A DNA stretch of 64,000 bases from Metabacillus dongyingensis (GCF_019933155.2 NZ_CP082944.1:2358001-2422000); one strand, 5' to 3'; counted from the first letter of the stretch, positions 40,570 to 49,984 are shown. Numbers and translations: made by a program. The notes: a model not told the origin generated them from the sequence alone.

Positions 40570-41343
40570 ATGTATCAAGAACAAAGGCTGACAGCGATAA
40601 AAACGTATTTGTCTTCTCATAAAAGCATTACAATCGAAGAAATATGTGAAAAATTAAGTGTTTCAAAAGATACAGCCAGAAGAGATCTTGTCAAACTTGA
40701 AGAACGAGGGGATATTATAAGGATTAAAGGAGGAGCAACACTTCCATCTGCCAACCGGCATTTAATTGATTACAAAGAACGAATAGCAACCGCAGGAAAA
40801 GAACGAATTGCAAAGAGTGCGTCATTGTTGATACACGAAAATCATGATTTGTTGATGGATACATCTTCAACTGTTGCTTTAATAGCGAAGTGCATTGGAA
40901 ACAAACATGTGAATGTGATTACAAACTCCATCGATATAGTTGATGTAATAGGAGAGTATTCAAATATTCAAAGCTTTTTGCTTCCTGGAAGATTCAATTC
41001 GAAAAACAGAAATGTAACAGGACCCAGAACAATCAAAACACTGGATGATTTTAAAGTAGATCAATTATTTCTGGGTGCATGCGGAATCAGCGTTGAGGGA
41101 GTTACCTCTCCAGATGAAAATGAAGCTTTTTTGAAGAAAAAAATGATGAGTTGTGCAAGACAAGTGATAATGCTTGCGGATCATTCGAAGTTCGAAAAGG
41201 AATTTTTACATAAGGTTTGTGATATGACGGATATTGATGTGATTATTACAGATAAATATCCCGATGAAGAAGTGAAAGACAAAATTACAGAGAACAATAT
41301 TCTTTTAGTTGTTGCTGAAGATGAAAAAAGTGAGGGTTTATAG
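40570..41343 (+). CDS. DeoR family transcriptional regulator
   Basis: The 257-residue regulator has an N-terminal HTH (SSHKSITIEEICEKLSVSKD, then TARRDLVKLEERGDIIRIKG) and a DeoR C-terminal sugar-phosphate sensor domain (LLMDTSSTVALIAKCI, DQLFLGACGISVEGVTSPDE, VIMLADHSKFEKE). ATG 40570 follows AAAGGAGCTC. It is the first gene of a three-gene operon with an inositol-dehydrogenase-like enzyme and a UPF0303 protein, which it likely represses until a phosphorylated sugar or polyol appears. Confidence 0.9.
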   Translation: MYQEQRLTAIKTYLSSHKSITIEEICEKLSVSKDTARRDLVKLEERGDIIRIKGGATLPSANRHLIDYKERIATAGKERIAKSASLLIHENHDLLMDTSSTVALIAKCIGNKHVNVITNSIDIVDVIGEYSNIQSFLLPGRFNSKNRNVTGPRTIKTLDDFKVDQLFLGACGISVEGVTSPDENEAFLKKKMMSCARQVIMLADHSKFEKEFLHKVCDMTDIDVIITDKYPDEEVKDKITENNILLVVAEDEKSEGL

Positions 41344-41344
41344 G

Positions 41345-42388
41345 ATGAGAAAAATTAAAGTTGGTTTAATAGGATATGGACTATCAGGGGCTACATTTCA
41401 TGCACCATTATTAAGTGTTTTAGAACAATTTGAAATTACAAAAGTAGTCAGCTCCAATTTGGAAAAAGTGCATCAGGATTTGAAAGATGTGGTGGTAGTA
41501 AGCAGTTTAGAAGAAGTTCTAGAAGATGCATCCATTGATTTAGCAGTTATTACAACACCGAGCGGTTTGCATTACGAAATGGCTAAACAAAGTTTAATGG
41601 CTGGAAAACATGTTATTTTGGAAAAGCCCATGGTGGTGGAAACATGGGAAGCAGAAGATCTTATTAGGATTGCTGATGAAAAGAAGCTGTTACTAAGTGT
41701 TTATCATAACAGAAGATGGGATAATGATTATTTGACTGTCAAGAAGCTTGTAAATGATGGGGTGCTTGGAGAAATCAATACCTATCAGGTTCATTTTGAT
41801 CGCTTCAGACCAGCTGTAAGAGATAGATGGAGAGAAAAGCAAGGTCCTGGAGCTGGCATGCTTTATGATTTAGGTTCACATCTAATTGACCAAGCCCTGC
41901 ATTTATTTGGATGGCCGCAATTTGTAATAGCAGATGTTTTCGCTCAAAGAGAGAATGCAGAAACGGATGATTATTTCCATGTTATTTTAGGATATGAAAA
42001 GCTGCGAGTCATTTTGCATTCCGGTTCAATCGTCCCGACTAACGGACCGCGTTTTCAGGTGCACGGAAGTAAAGGCAGCTTTATAAAATACGGGCTTGAT
42101 GGTCAGGAAGCTGCACTCAAGGAGGGCAAAAAGCCTCTAGATAACTCTTGGGGAGCAGATCAGCCGCAATTTTACGGTCAGCTTGTCAGGTTTGATGGAG
42201 ATAAAGAGGAGCATAAAACAATTCAAACCCTGCATGGATCTTATGTTTCCTACTATAAAGAAATTGCCAAAAGTATACTTGAGGGAAAAACTGCTCCTGT
42301 CACTGCAAATGAGGGGCTATCTGTCATTAAAATCATTGATGCTGCCTTTAAAAGCAGTAAAGAAAAGAAAGCTGTATATATCGATTAA
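41345..42388 (+). CDS. Gfo/Idh/MocA oxidoreductase, IolW (YvaA)-like
   Basis: The 347-residue enzyme has a Rossmann start KVGLIGYGLSGATFHAPLL, the Gfo/Idh/MocA catalytic EKP motif (GKHVILEKPMVVETWEAE) and the C-terminal substrate domain (GPGAGMLYDLGSHLIDQALH with the DxxxH motif). Overall it resembles B. subtilis IolW, an NADP-dependent scyllo-inositol dehydrogenase. ATG 41345 lies one base after the deoR-type gene stop, with GTGAGGG upstream. The substrate is probably a polyol or sugar. Confidence 0.85.
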   Translation: MRKIKVGLIGYGLSGATFHAPLLSVLEQFEITKVVSSNLEKVHQDLKDVVVVSSLEEVLEDASIDLAVITTPSGLHYEMAKQSLMAGKHVILEKPMVVETWEAEDLIRIADEKKLLLSVYHNRRWDNDYLTVKKLVNDGVLGEINTYQVHFDRFRPAVRDRWREKQGPGAGMLYDLGSHLIDQALHLFGWPQFVIADVFAQRENAETDDYFHVILGYEKLRVILHSGSIVPTNGPRFQVHGSKGSFIKYGLDGQEAALKEGKKPLDNSWGADQPQFYGQLVRFDGDKEEHKTIQTLHGSYVSYYKEIAKSILEGKTAPVTANEGLSVIKIIDAAFKSSKEKKAVYID

Positions 42389-42425
42389 AGCTTATTTTTA
42401 AAAATAATCTTAAAGAGGGATCAAT

Positions 42426-42914
42426 ATGGAATATGGTACTTTGCAAGCTAAGTTAGAGGAAGTTAAAAAGCAGGAAGAAGAACTTATTTTTAAAAGCTTT
42501 TCTAATGAAGATGCATGGCACATAGGATTGTTTATCATTGAATCTGCCAAGAAAATAAATAAATCTGTTGCAGTAAATATCATTAAAAATCGACAAACAG
42601 TATTTCATTATGGGATGGATGGTACATCACCTGATCAAGATGAATGGATTAAGAAAAAATCAAATGTTGTCTTACGTCATCATCATAGTTCTTATTATAT
42701 GATGCTTTACAATCAGTTGAAAGACAGATCCTATTTTGATTTTTATTCAGCCAGTCCTTTTGAGTATGCAGTTCATGGAGGAGCGTTTCCTATTATAACG
42801 GAAGGATCAGGAGTAATTGGAGTCATCACTGTCTCCGGCTTAACCCAGGAAGAAGATCATGACCTTGTTGTAAAGGCAATTACAGGATTTCTTAATAAGA
42901 CTTCCAGACAATAA
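42426..42914 (+). CDS. UPF0303 (HbpS/YBR137W-like) family protein
   Basis: The 162-residue protein belongs to the GlcG/HbpS fold family in its UPF0303 branch: SNEDAWHIGLFIIESAKKIN, NRQTVFHYGMDGTSPDQDEW, FEYAVHGGAFPIITEGSGVI. Distant relatives bind haem or help degrade it; the role in a sugar operon is unknown. ATG 42426 follows AGAGGGATC, 37 bp after the oxidoreductase gene. Confidence 0.82.
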   Translation: MEYGTLQAKLEEVKKQEEELIFKSFSNEDAWHIGLFIIESAKKINKSVAVNIIKNRQTVFHYGMDGTSPDQDEWIKKKSNVVLRHHHSSYYMMLYNQLKDRSYFDFYSASPFEYAVHGGAFPIITEGSGVIGVITVSGLTQEEDHDLVVKAITGFLNKTSRQ

Positions 42915-43018
42915 TTTAATTAGAATTGAACTTTTAAGGAAAAGAATGGTCTTATCATATTGCTGGAAGATTATCTTAATAATAAGTGTGTTTTTTAAAA
43001 TTTACCAACAGATCACTT

Positions 43019-43052
43019 CGTCCATACGCGTAATTGCGTGTGGATTTTTTTA
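43019..43052 (+). terminator. Terminator of the DeoR operon
   Basis: TCCATACGC pairs with GCGTGTGGA and is followed by TTTTTTT. Confidence 0.8.
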
Positions 43053-43157
43053 ATTATTTAAATACAGAGGAGTGATTCTATTTAACCTTTACCTTTGTAA
43101 CCAGTAAAGATTCCAAATCGTTAATTGACAATAATGAAAATTCTGAATATAATCAAG

Positions 43158-43169
43158 TTAATCGATTAA
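43158..43169. promoter_or_regulatory. LacI-type operator upstream of the regulator gene
   Basis: TTAATCGATTAA is a perfect 12-bp palindrome, just before the AAGGAGGTGA ribosome site of the lacI-type gene. A sister site (TTAAACGATTAA) lies before rpiB at 44305. Confidence 0.6.
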
Positions 43170-43188
43170 AAGGAGGTGAAACTGTTAG

Positions 43189-44247
43189 ATGAAGAGGGCA
43201 ACCCTTAAAGAGGTAGCAAGATTGGCAGGAGTTTCAACAGCTACCGTATCAAATGTATTAAATGAAACGAAAAATGTAAGCGAAGAGGTTAAAGACAAAG
43301 TTTACAAAGCGGCCCAGGAACTGAATTATCAGCCTAACATAGTAGCCAAAAGCCTTCGTGTAAGGGAATCTCGCACGATAGGGCTGCTGATAACCGATAT
43401 TGCAAATCCCTTCTTCTCTCTTATGGTTCGCGGGATTGAAGAAGAAATATCAAAAAGCGACTACAGCCTTCTGCTTTGCAACACGGATTCGTCCGTGGAG
43501 AAAGAAGATAAATATCTCAAAGTACTGATTGGCAAAAGAGTAGATGGTTTAATCGTATCATCCGCAGGAAACACGGGCGAATATTTTCATTCAATGAATA
43601 AAACGGGAGTTCCGATTGTTTTTCTTAATAGGTGCCCTGATTTTATGATCTCGGATGTGATTATGACTAACAATATTAAGGGCGCGTATTCCGCAACGGA
43701 GCATTTGATCCGGCACGGCTACGATCATATCGCAATCATTACTGGACCAACTTCAATCAGTACCGGTAAAGACCGGTTGATTGGCTACAGGAGAGCACTG
43801 GAAGATTATGGTATCACCGAGTCGGATGAGCTTGTAAAAGTAGGCAATTTCGATATTGAGAGCGGTTACATTAAGATGAAAGAGCTGATGGAACAGGAAA
43901 TGAAACCGGATGCTGTGTTTATTTCAAATAACTCGATGACGCTTGGAGCATATAAATATTTAAAGGAAGCAGGTCTTTCTATTCCAGATCAAGTAGCAGT
44001 CCTCGGTTATGATGATTCTAGCTGGGCACAGATCGTTGAGCCGCCTATTACAACTGTAAAACAGCCTGCTTATGAACTCGGTGTCCAAGCTGCCAAATTA
44101 ATGCTGGCCAGAATTATTAAAAAGCAAGTGAAGCGGGAAATCATGTATTTAGACACGTCACTAATCGTCCGTCGTTCATGTGGCTGCACTGAAGATAACA
44201 TGTTTAACGGTGAATCCGTGCAGTTTAGTGATAATTTATTGATCTAA
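43189..44247 (+). CDS. LacI family regulator of the ribose/pentose operon
   Basis: The 352-residue repressor has a LacI HTH and hinge (TLKEVARLAGVSTATVSNVL, then NYQPNIVAKSLRVRESRTIG) and a periplasmic-binding-type sensor domain (GLLITDIANPFFSLMVRGIE, then VAVLGYDDSSWAQIVEPPIT). ATG 43189 follows AAGGAGGTGAAA. It is monocistronic or first in the operon with rpiB and rbsK. Palindromes before it and before rpiB suggest that it represses itself and the operon. RbsR is the closest idea from context. Confidence 0.88.
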   Translation: MKRATLKEVARLAGVSTATVSNVLNETKNVSEEVKDKVYKAAQELNYQPNIVAKSLRVRESRTIGLLITDIANPFFSLMVRGIEEEISKSDYSLLLCNTDSSVEKEDKYLKVLIGKRVDGLIVSSAGNTGEYFHSMNKTGVPIVFLNRCPDFMISDVIMTNNIKGAYSATEHLIRHGYDHIAIITGPTSISTGKDRLIGYRRALEDYGITESDELVKVGNFDIESGYIKMKELMEQEMKPDAVFISNNSMTLGAYKYLKEAGLSIPDQVAVLGYDDSSWAQIVEPPITTVKQPAYELGVQAAKLMLARIIKKQVKREIMYLDTSLIVRRSCGCTEDNMFNGESVQFSDNLLI

Positions 44248-44304
44248 TTCCGAAAACCCAAAACTTGATATCTAGTTTCTTCGCATTATACCATTCGTTA
44301 ATTG

Positions 44305-44316
44305 TTAAACGATTAA
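44305..44316. promoter_or_regulatory. LacI-type operator upstream of rpiB
   Basis: TTAAACGATTAA (44305-44316), partly overlapping a second half TTAATTGTTAA, lies 90 bp before rpiB. It matches the site upstream of the regulator gene in 11 of 12 positions. Confidence 0.55.
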
Positions 44317-44406
44317 CTTAAAAATCAACAGTTTTAAGTCTTGAAGTAAATTTATTAACAAAAAGTGCTGCTGGCAGTTAAATATAAAATATTTGGAGGC
44401 GGAGAT

Positions 44407-44880
44407 ATGAGAATCGCAGTCGGAGGAGACCATGCAGGTTATCCACTTAAGGAGACAGTTGTAAGCGCTTTAAAAAAATTCGGACACGAGGTAACGGATT
44501 ACGGATCATTTGATAGCAATCCTGTAGATTTCCCTGATATCACTAGTGAAGTATGTGCAGCAGTGCTATCCGGAGAGGCTGATAGAGCTGTAATGGTATG
44601 CGGTACAGGTGTGGGAGCATGTATTGCTGCCAATAAGATTCCAGGTATTCGTGCATCCGTCTGCCACGACATCTATTCCGCGCATCAGTGTGTAGAACAT
44701 GACGATGTAAACGTAATGTGCGTAGGTGCACAAATTATCGGTCCGGTTATTGTGGAGGAATTACTGGAGAGTTTCTTGAAAGCAGAATTCAGTACCAAGG
44801 AAGAGTTTAGGCGGCGTGTTGAAAAACTAAACGAGATGGAGCGTCAGTATTCGTCTTTGAAACCGGCTCTGTCAGAGTAA
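44407..44880 (+). CDS. rpiB: Ribose-5-phosphate isomerase B
   Basis: The 157-residue protein is a RpiB/LacAB-type isomerase: MRIAVGGDHAGYPLKETVVS, TDYGSFDSNPVDFPDITSEV, then VMVCGTGVGACIAANKIPGI (active-site Cys region) and NVMCVGAQIIGP. It interconverts ribose-5-phosphate and ribulose-5-phosphate; allose-6-phosphate isomerase is the main alternative for this family. ATG 44407 follows GGAGGCGGAG. Ribokinase follows after 14 bp, so the pair feeds ribose into the pentose phosphate pathway. Confidence 0.9.
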   Translation: MRIAVGGDHAGYPLKETVVSALKKFGHEVTDYGSFDSNPVDFPDITSEVCAAVLSGEADRAVMVCGTGVGACIAANKIPGIRASVCHDIYSAHQCVEHDDVNVMCVGAQIIGPVIVEELLESFLKAEFSTKEEFRRRVEKLNEMERQYSSLKPALSE

Positions 44881-44894
44881 ACGGGAGGAGAATC

Positions 44895-45818
44895 ATGTCC
44901 ATACAAGCGCAAATTGTGGTAGTGGGAAGTATAAATATGGATTTAGTCGTGAAGACGCCTAGGATTGCACTTGAGGGAGAAACCATAATAGGCGATGGAT
45001 TTTCCACTATGCCTGGTGGAAAGGGAGCAAATCAGGCGGTGGCCGCGAGTCGACTAGGCGCACAAGTAAAAATGGTTGGCTGTGTGGGTGATGACAGATA
45101 TGGTAGAGAACTGCTGGCACATTTTGAAGAAGAGAATATAGGTACTGAATATGTAACAACAATATCAGGCCAGTCAACAGGAGTGGCCATGATTACCGTC
45201 AATGAATCCGGTGAGAATAGCATCGTTGTCGCTCCTGGCGCCAACGCTCGGATGACTCCTTCTTATGTACGAGAGGCTGAGAATGTGATTCGTTCAGCTG
45301 ATATGCTTTTGGTTCAATTGGAAATCCCGATGGATGCGGTGGAAGAAGCAGTTAAAGTTGCGAACCGCCATAGAGTTCCGGTTATTTTAAATCCGGCTCC
45401 GGCCCGCCAGATGTCTGATGTACTTCTGAAGCAGATCGATATTCTGACCCCAAACGAAACAGAAGGCAAGATCATCGTCACAGGCCGGGCGGAAAGTGAT
45501 GCTTCTATTGGAGAAGTAATGTCTCATCTTATTAGCAGGGGTGTAAAGCGAGTTGTTATGACGCTAGGGGGAGAAGGGGCAGCATACTCAGAAAGCGGTG
45601 CATACCGTCTTATGAGAGCCCATAAAGTTGAGACTGTTGACACAACTGGAGCGGGTGATTCTTTCAACGCCGGATTAGGTGTATATCTCGCAGAAGGAGG
45701 TACGTTAGAAGAAGCTGTTCGCTTTGCACAAAAAGCAGCTGCTCTGTCCGTCACTAATTTTGGTGCTCAACCGTCTATGCCTAACAGAACAAAGGTGAAC
45801 CAATTTGAATATAATTGA
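44895..45818 (+). CDS. rbsK: Ribokinase
   Basis: The 307-residue PfkB-family kinase has signature 1 MPGGKGANQAVAASRLGAQV, the middle VQLEIPMDAVEEAVKVANRH and signature 2 VDTTGAGDSFNAGLGVYLAE with the catalytic Asp. It phosphorylates ribose at O5. ATG 44895 follows GGGAGGAGAATC. It sits between rpiB and a sugar-binding protein gene, in one probable transcript. Confidence 0.92.
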   Translation: MSIQAQIVVVGSINMDLVVKTPRIALEGETIIGDGFSTMPGGKGANQAVAASRLGAQVKMVGCVGDDRYGRELLAHFEEENIGTEYVTTISGQSTGVAMITVNESGENSIVVAPGANARMTPSYVREAENVIRSADMLLVQLEIPMDAVEEAVKVANRHRVPVILNPAPARQMSDVLLKQIDILTPNETEGKIIVTGRAESDASIGEVMSHLISRGVKRVVMTLGGEGAAYSESGAYRLMRAHKVETVDTTGAGDSFNAGLGVYLAEGGTLEEAVRFAQKAAALSVTNFGAQPSMPNRTKVNQFEYN

Positions 45819-45839
45819 TCCTTTTGGGGGGAGAAGTTA

Positions 45840-47129
45840 ATGAATCCTAATAAAATATTATTTATTATCATGTCTGTCATTCTGATATTTGGGTTAACAG
45901 CTTGTTCATCAGAGGAAACAAAGGGCGGAGCATCTTCCAGCGAGAAAGTTGAATTGCGTGTGGCGTGGTGGGGTGGTCAAGCTCGGCATGACAAGATGAA
46001 TGAACTATTCGACTTGTTTGAGCAAAAAAACCCAAATATTAAGGTATTGCGCGAATTCACTACGGAAAATCAGTACGCGGAGAAATTCACTACTCAAGGT
46101 GCAGGTGGTAATGCCCCGGATGTAATGCAGACGAGCAGCTTCTTCCAATTTGACTTTGTAACGCGTGAAATGATGCTGGATCTTGACCCGCTTGTTGATT
46201 CAGGTGATTTGAATATAAAGGATTTTGATCCGGCAGATATTGGCGGAGGCAAAGTCAACGACAAGTTATATGCTATAAGTCTTGGTCACAATATTACAGG
46301 CGTGATCTATAATACAGCTATGTTTGAGAAAGCAGGAATAGAAGCGCCTGAAAACAACTGGACTTGGGACGAATATGTAGCTGCAGCCAAAAAACTGAAA
46401 AAATCACTGGGCAAAGACGCATGGGCGGTTGAGGATGAAGGTGGAGTGTATCGTGGACTAGAATTGTTTGCCCAACAGAGAGGGAAGTCAGTTTTTAAAG
46501 ATGATGGACTAGGAATCGATAAAAAGGATTTGAAAGACTGGTTCAAGTTCTGGGATCAAATGCGTAAAGACGGGTTAACTCCACCTGCTTCAATTCAAGC
46601 AGAACAAGGAGATAAAACACAGGAACAGTCCATGCTTGCTCTTGGTAAGGTGGCGATGATCAGTAAAAGTTCCAATCAGCTGAAAATCTATCAAGGCAGT
46701 TCGAAAGACAAGCTTGCTATCGTCAGTTATCCGTTTGATCCGAATGGCAATAAGAAAATCCCTTTAATTGTGGCATCCCTAGGAATTTCTTCGAAAACAA
46801 AACATCCGAAGGAAGCGGCTAAACTGATAAACTTTGTTGTTAACGATTCAGATGCGGCCAAAATTTTTAAAGGTGAGCATGGTCCACAGGCTTCGAAACA
46901 AATGCAGGAAGTGATAACGCCCTTACTGGGAGAATCGGAGAATAAGGAATACGCTTTCGTAAACGAAATGATACCTTCCACTAAGCCGTATCCAGCTATG
47001 CCGGGTGGCAGTACATCCGTACAAAAGCTTCTGCTTACAAGTAACCAGGAGATTGCATTTGGTCAAAAAACCATCTCTCAGGCCGTTGATGACTTTTTTG
47101 AACAGGCAAACAAAATATTGAACCGATAA
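45840..47129 (+). CDS. Sugar ABC transporter substrate-binding lipoprotein
   Basis: The 429-residue protein has a lipoprotein signal peptide with lipobox LTAC (Cys22) and a family 1 extracellular solute-binding domain: ELRVAWWGGQARHDKMNELF, then FTTQGAGGNAPDVMQTSSFF and PENNWTWDEYVAAAKKLKK. It is typical of CUT1-type oligosaccharide or glycoside importers rather than the RbsB type. ATG 45840 follows GGGGGGAGAAG. It should present the substrate to the two permeases encoded next. The nearby ribose genes suggest a ribose-containing glycoside or nucleoside-like substrate; inference. Confidence 0.9.
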   Translation: MNPNKILFIIMSVILIFGLTACSSEETKGGASSSEKVELRVAWWGGQARHDKMNELFDLFEQKNPNIKVLREFTTENQYAEKFTTQGAGGNAPDVMQTSSFFQFDFVTREMMLDLDPLVDSGDLNIKDFDPADIGGGKVNDKLYAISLGHNITGVIYNTAMFEKAGIEAPENNWTWDEYVAAAKKLKKSLGKDAWAVEDEGGVYRGLELFAQQRGKSVFKDDGLGIDKKDLKDWFKFWDQMRKDGLTPPASIQAEQGDKTQEQSMLALGKVAMISKSSNQLKIYQGSSKDKLAIVSYPFDPNGNKKIPLIVASLGISSKTKHPKEAAKLINFVVNDSDAAKIFKGEHGPQASKQMQEVITPLLGESENKEYAFVNEMIPSTKPYPAMPGGSTSVQKLLLTSNQEIAFGQKTISQAVDDFFEQANKILNR

Positions 47130-47199
47130 GTCAATTTATTTTGAGCAAAAGCTCAACTACATAATATTGAGCTTTTGTTCCTGCAAAGGAGTCTATGCT

Positions 47200-48102
47200 A
47201 TGTTGAAATTATTTGACAACAAGCAGTGGTTACCGTTCATTCCTTACATCTTTCTGGCGCCCTGGCTTATAGGAATGATCTTGTTCAATGCCTTTCCTTT
47301 CCTTAGCTCATTATATCTTTCATTTACAAATTACAATTTCGTTTCCTCGCCTACCTGGATTGGTATAAAAAATTATGCAACTATGTTTACCCAAGATTCA
47401 CAGTACCTGCAAGCTCTCAAGGTTACACTTACTTATGTGATTGTAGCTGTTCCGCTGGAGTTAGCATTTGCTCTTTTCCTAGCAATACTCTTAAATAAAG
47501 GACTTCGCGGTCTGGGTGTCTACCGTGCTGTTTACTATATACCTTCGCTAATCGGCGGAAGTGTCGCTATAGCGATTCTATGGCAGCAAGTATTCGGTAA
47601 TCACGGCATCGTCAATCAATTGCTTGGTTATATAGGAATTGTTATGCCAAGTTGGGTAGGGACGCCTGATTATGCTATTTGGTCGCTCATTATGTTAAAG
47701 GTATGGCAGTTTGGTTCACCGATGGTCATTTTCCTGGCAGGTCTCAAACAAATCCCGCAGGAATACTATGAAGCCTCTTCCTTGGATGGTGCTGGTAAAT
47801 GGAAGGGATTCATTTATATCACTCTGCCATGCCTGTCTCCTATTATTCTATTTAATACGATCATGCAAATTATTAGTTCTTTCCAGGCATTTACTCCGGC
47901 TTATATCATAAGCAACGGAACGGGTGGACCGGTAAATTCGACTCTGTTTTATACGCTTTATTTATATCAGAACGGATTCGGCAACTTCCAGATGGGATAC
48001 GCCTCGGCTATGGCCTGGACATTACTTATTATCATCGCCTGCTTTACTGGCCTGGTGTATTTGACATCGAAAAAGTGGGTTCATTACGGAGATCAGGGGT
48101 GA
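47200..48102 (+). CDS. Carbohydrate ABC transporter permease (MalF/UgpA-like)
   Basis: The 300-residue permease has six membrane helices and the EAA loop EYYEASSLDGAGKWKGFIYI followed by TLPCLSPI, which couples to the ATPase. ATG 47200 lies eight bases after AAAGGAG; upstream starts lack a site. It pairs with the second permease 5 bp downstream and with the upstream binding protein. No ATPase gene is present, so a shared MsmX-type ATPase is presumably used. Confidence 0.92.
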   Translation: MLKLFDNKQWLPFIPYIFLAPWLIGMILFNAFPFLSSLYLSFTNYNFVSSPTWIGIKNYATMFTQDSQYLQALKVTLTYVIVAVPLELAFALFLAILLNKGLRGLGVYRAVYYIPSLIGGSVAIAILWQQVFGNHGIVNQLLGYIGIVMPSWVGTPDYAIWSLIMLKVWQFGSPMVIFLAGLKQIPQEYYEASSLDGAGKWKGFIYITLPCLSPIILFNTIMQIISSFQAFTPAYIISNGTGGPVNSTLFYTLYLYQNGFGNFQMGYASAMAWTLLIIIACFTGLVYLTSKKWVHYGDQG

Positions 48103-48106
48103 TGGT

Positions 48107-49009
48107 GTGGAAAAGATGATAAAAGTTAATCAGCAAAAAAGTGAGTTTGTAATAGGGTTAACGGAGTACAAAAAGACAAGGACTCAGTTTAAAAAACTTA
48201 TTCTTCATGGTTTCATCTTATTAGGCGTAGTTATTATGCTATACCCCATTTTGTGGATGATTATCAGTTCGTTTAAACCAACTGAAACCATATTAACCGA
48301 TAACAGTCTATGGCCAAAAGACCTGACACTATCAAACTACAAGAATGGATGGAAGGGCACATCAGGAACATCGTTTACCACATTTTATCTGAATTCTTTT
48401 ATTATGGTAGGGTTAGCGGTGGTTGGCAATATCATTTCCTGTTCTATTACCGCTTATGCTTTTGCTAGGTTGGAATTTAAACACAAAAAAGTCTGGTTTG
48501 CCTTAATGATGATGACCATGATGATTCCAATGCATGTACTTGTTGTGCCGCAGTACATTATCTTCAATAAATTGGAATGGATCAATACCATTTTGCCAAT
48601 TGTGGTACCAAAGTTTTTTGCAGTGGATGGATTTTTCATATTCCTGACTGTTCAATTCATTCGGTCACTTCCTCGTGAACTGGATGAAGCTGCTACCATT
48701 GATGGATGCGGACCGTTTAGCATATATACCCGAATTATTCTGCCTTTAACAGTACCAGCAATCGTGACAACAACCATATTCACATTTATTTGGACATGGA
48801 ACGACTTTTTCAGTCAGCTTTTATATCTCAGCAGTGTAGAAAAATATACAGTAACACTCGCGCTTCGTATGTTCACTGATGCGGGAGGAGAGGCAGCCCT
48901 TGGTTCGCTTTTTGCAATGTCTGTATTATCAATTATACCGGTATTTTTGATTTTCTTATTCTTCCAGCGTTATATTGTCGAAGGCATAGCCACATCTGGA
49001 ATAAAGTAA
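48107..49009 (+). CDS. Carbohydrate ABC transporter permease (MalG/UgpE-like)
   Basis: The 300-residue permease has six membrane helices and an EAA loop LPRELDEAATIDGCGPFSIY with TRIILPLTVPAI. It starts at GTG 48107, or at ATG 48116, which is better spaced from GGGGTGATGG. MKxxSE-like N-terminal residues precede the first helix. It completes the CUT1-type permease pair. Confidence 0.92.
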   Translation: MEKMIKVNQQKSEFVIGLTEYKKTRTQFKKLILHGFILLGVVIMLYPILWMIISSFKPTETILTDNSLWPKDLTLSNYKNGWKGTSGTSFTTFYLNSFIMVGLAVVGNIISCSITAYAFARLEFKHKKVWFALMMMTMMIPMHVLVVPQYIIFNKLEWINTILPIVVPKFFAVDGFFIFLTVQFIRSLPRELDEAATIDGCGPFSIYTRIILPLTVPAIVTTTIFTFIWTWNDFFSQLLYLSSVEKYTVTLALRMFTDAGGEAALGSLFAMSVLSIIPVFLIFLFFQRYIVEGIATSGIK

Positions 49010-49181
49010 AAGAAGATTTTTTACCTGCAAAATTTAACTGCCCAAGCAGAAAATGATAAAAGGAACATTATCGGGATAGAAGATATAATTTCACCAGTAA
49101 TCCTATTTATAACAAAAGAATTTCATCTAAAACTGCTGCTTGATTAACTAAACAAAATTGATGAAAGGACGGTGAGATGGA

Positions 49182-49826
49182 GTGGAATTAAACGGATTTT
49201 ACAGTGGAATCTTTAGAGTGTTTGAATGGATTACCCGATTGGTTGGTTTGAATATATTATGGCTTTTATTTACCATATCCGGGCTGATTTTATTTGGTAT
49301 CTTTCCAGCTACTGCGGCAATGTTTGCAGTTGCGAGGAAATGGGTGCTTGGTGATGAGAATATTAGGGTTTTTCACTTTTTCTGGAGGAGCTTCAAGAAG
49401 GAATTCTGGAAATCGCAACTTCTGGGATATCTGTTCCTTTTGATTAGTTTTATACTATTCATAGATATCAAATTCTTTTTGGATCAAGGCTCTCTCTTAT
49501 CCAAGTTCATGCTATTAGTTTCCATCAATCTGACTATTGTGTTCCTGGTTGTCATTGTTTTTCTATTTCCAGCGTTCGTCCATTTTGACTGGAAGCTATT
49601 CCAATATCTGAATAGGAGCCTGCTAATTGCGATATTGAATCCTAAATTAACTATTTTGATGATTACCGGTTTATTCGGCTCTTTCTTTATTTACAGGTAC
49701 ATCCCGATGCTCATACCCTTTTTTGGAACTAGTGCTGTCGCCTGTTATTTGACTTGGATTGCTCAAAGATCGTTTCGTATTGTTGAAGAGAAAAGGAAAA
49801 AATTTCAATTTGGCAGCGTGTCTTAA
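49182..49826 (+). CDS. DUF624 (YesL-like) membrane protein
   Basis: The 214-residue protein has about five membrane helices. The segments FEWITRLVGLNILWLLFTIS, GLILFGIFPATAAMFAVARK and LFPAFVHFDWKLFQYLNRSL define the DUF624/YesL family, nearly always found in CUT1-type sugar transporter operons of Bacillus. GTG 49182 follows GGTGAGATG. Its role is unknown; an accessory role to transport is suggested by its associations. Confidence 0.85.
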   Translation: MELNGFYSGIFRVFEWITRLVGLNILWLLFTISGLILFGIFPATAAMFAVARKWVLGDENIRVFHFFWRSFKKEFWKSQLLGYLFLLISFILFIDIKFFLDQGSLLSKFMLLVSINLTIVFLVVIVFLFPAFVHFDWKLFQYLNRSLLIAILNPKLTILMITGLFGSFFIYRYIPMLIPFFGTSAVACYLTWIAQRSFRIVEEKRKKFQFGSVS

Positions 49827-49919
49827 TAATATAACCTCTAAGTTCATAGAGTTTCTTAGAATAGACCTGAGTGATGGAACCATTTTATCAAGACTAAAAA
49901 TATTAAAATTCAAAAAAGG

Positions 49920-49963
49920 AAGACGTTTAACATTTTAGACATGTCCAAAATGTTAAACGTCTT
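49920..49963. terminator. Very long hairpin with GACATGTC loop
   Basis: AAGACGTTTAACATTTT (49920-49936) and AAAATGTTAAACGTCTT (49947-49963) are perfect 17-bp arms around AGACATGTCC, itself palindromic inside. It is the likely end of the sugar operon. Confidence 0.7.
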
Positions 49964-49984
49964 ATCTTATTATTTAACAAATGC

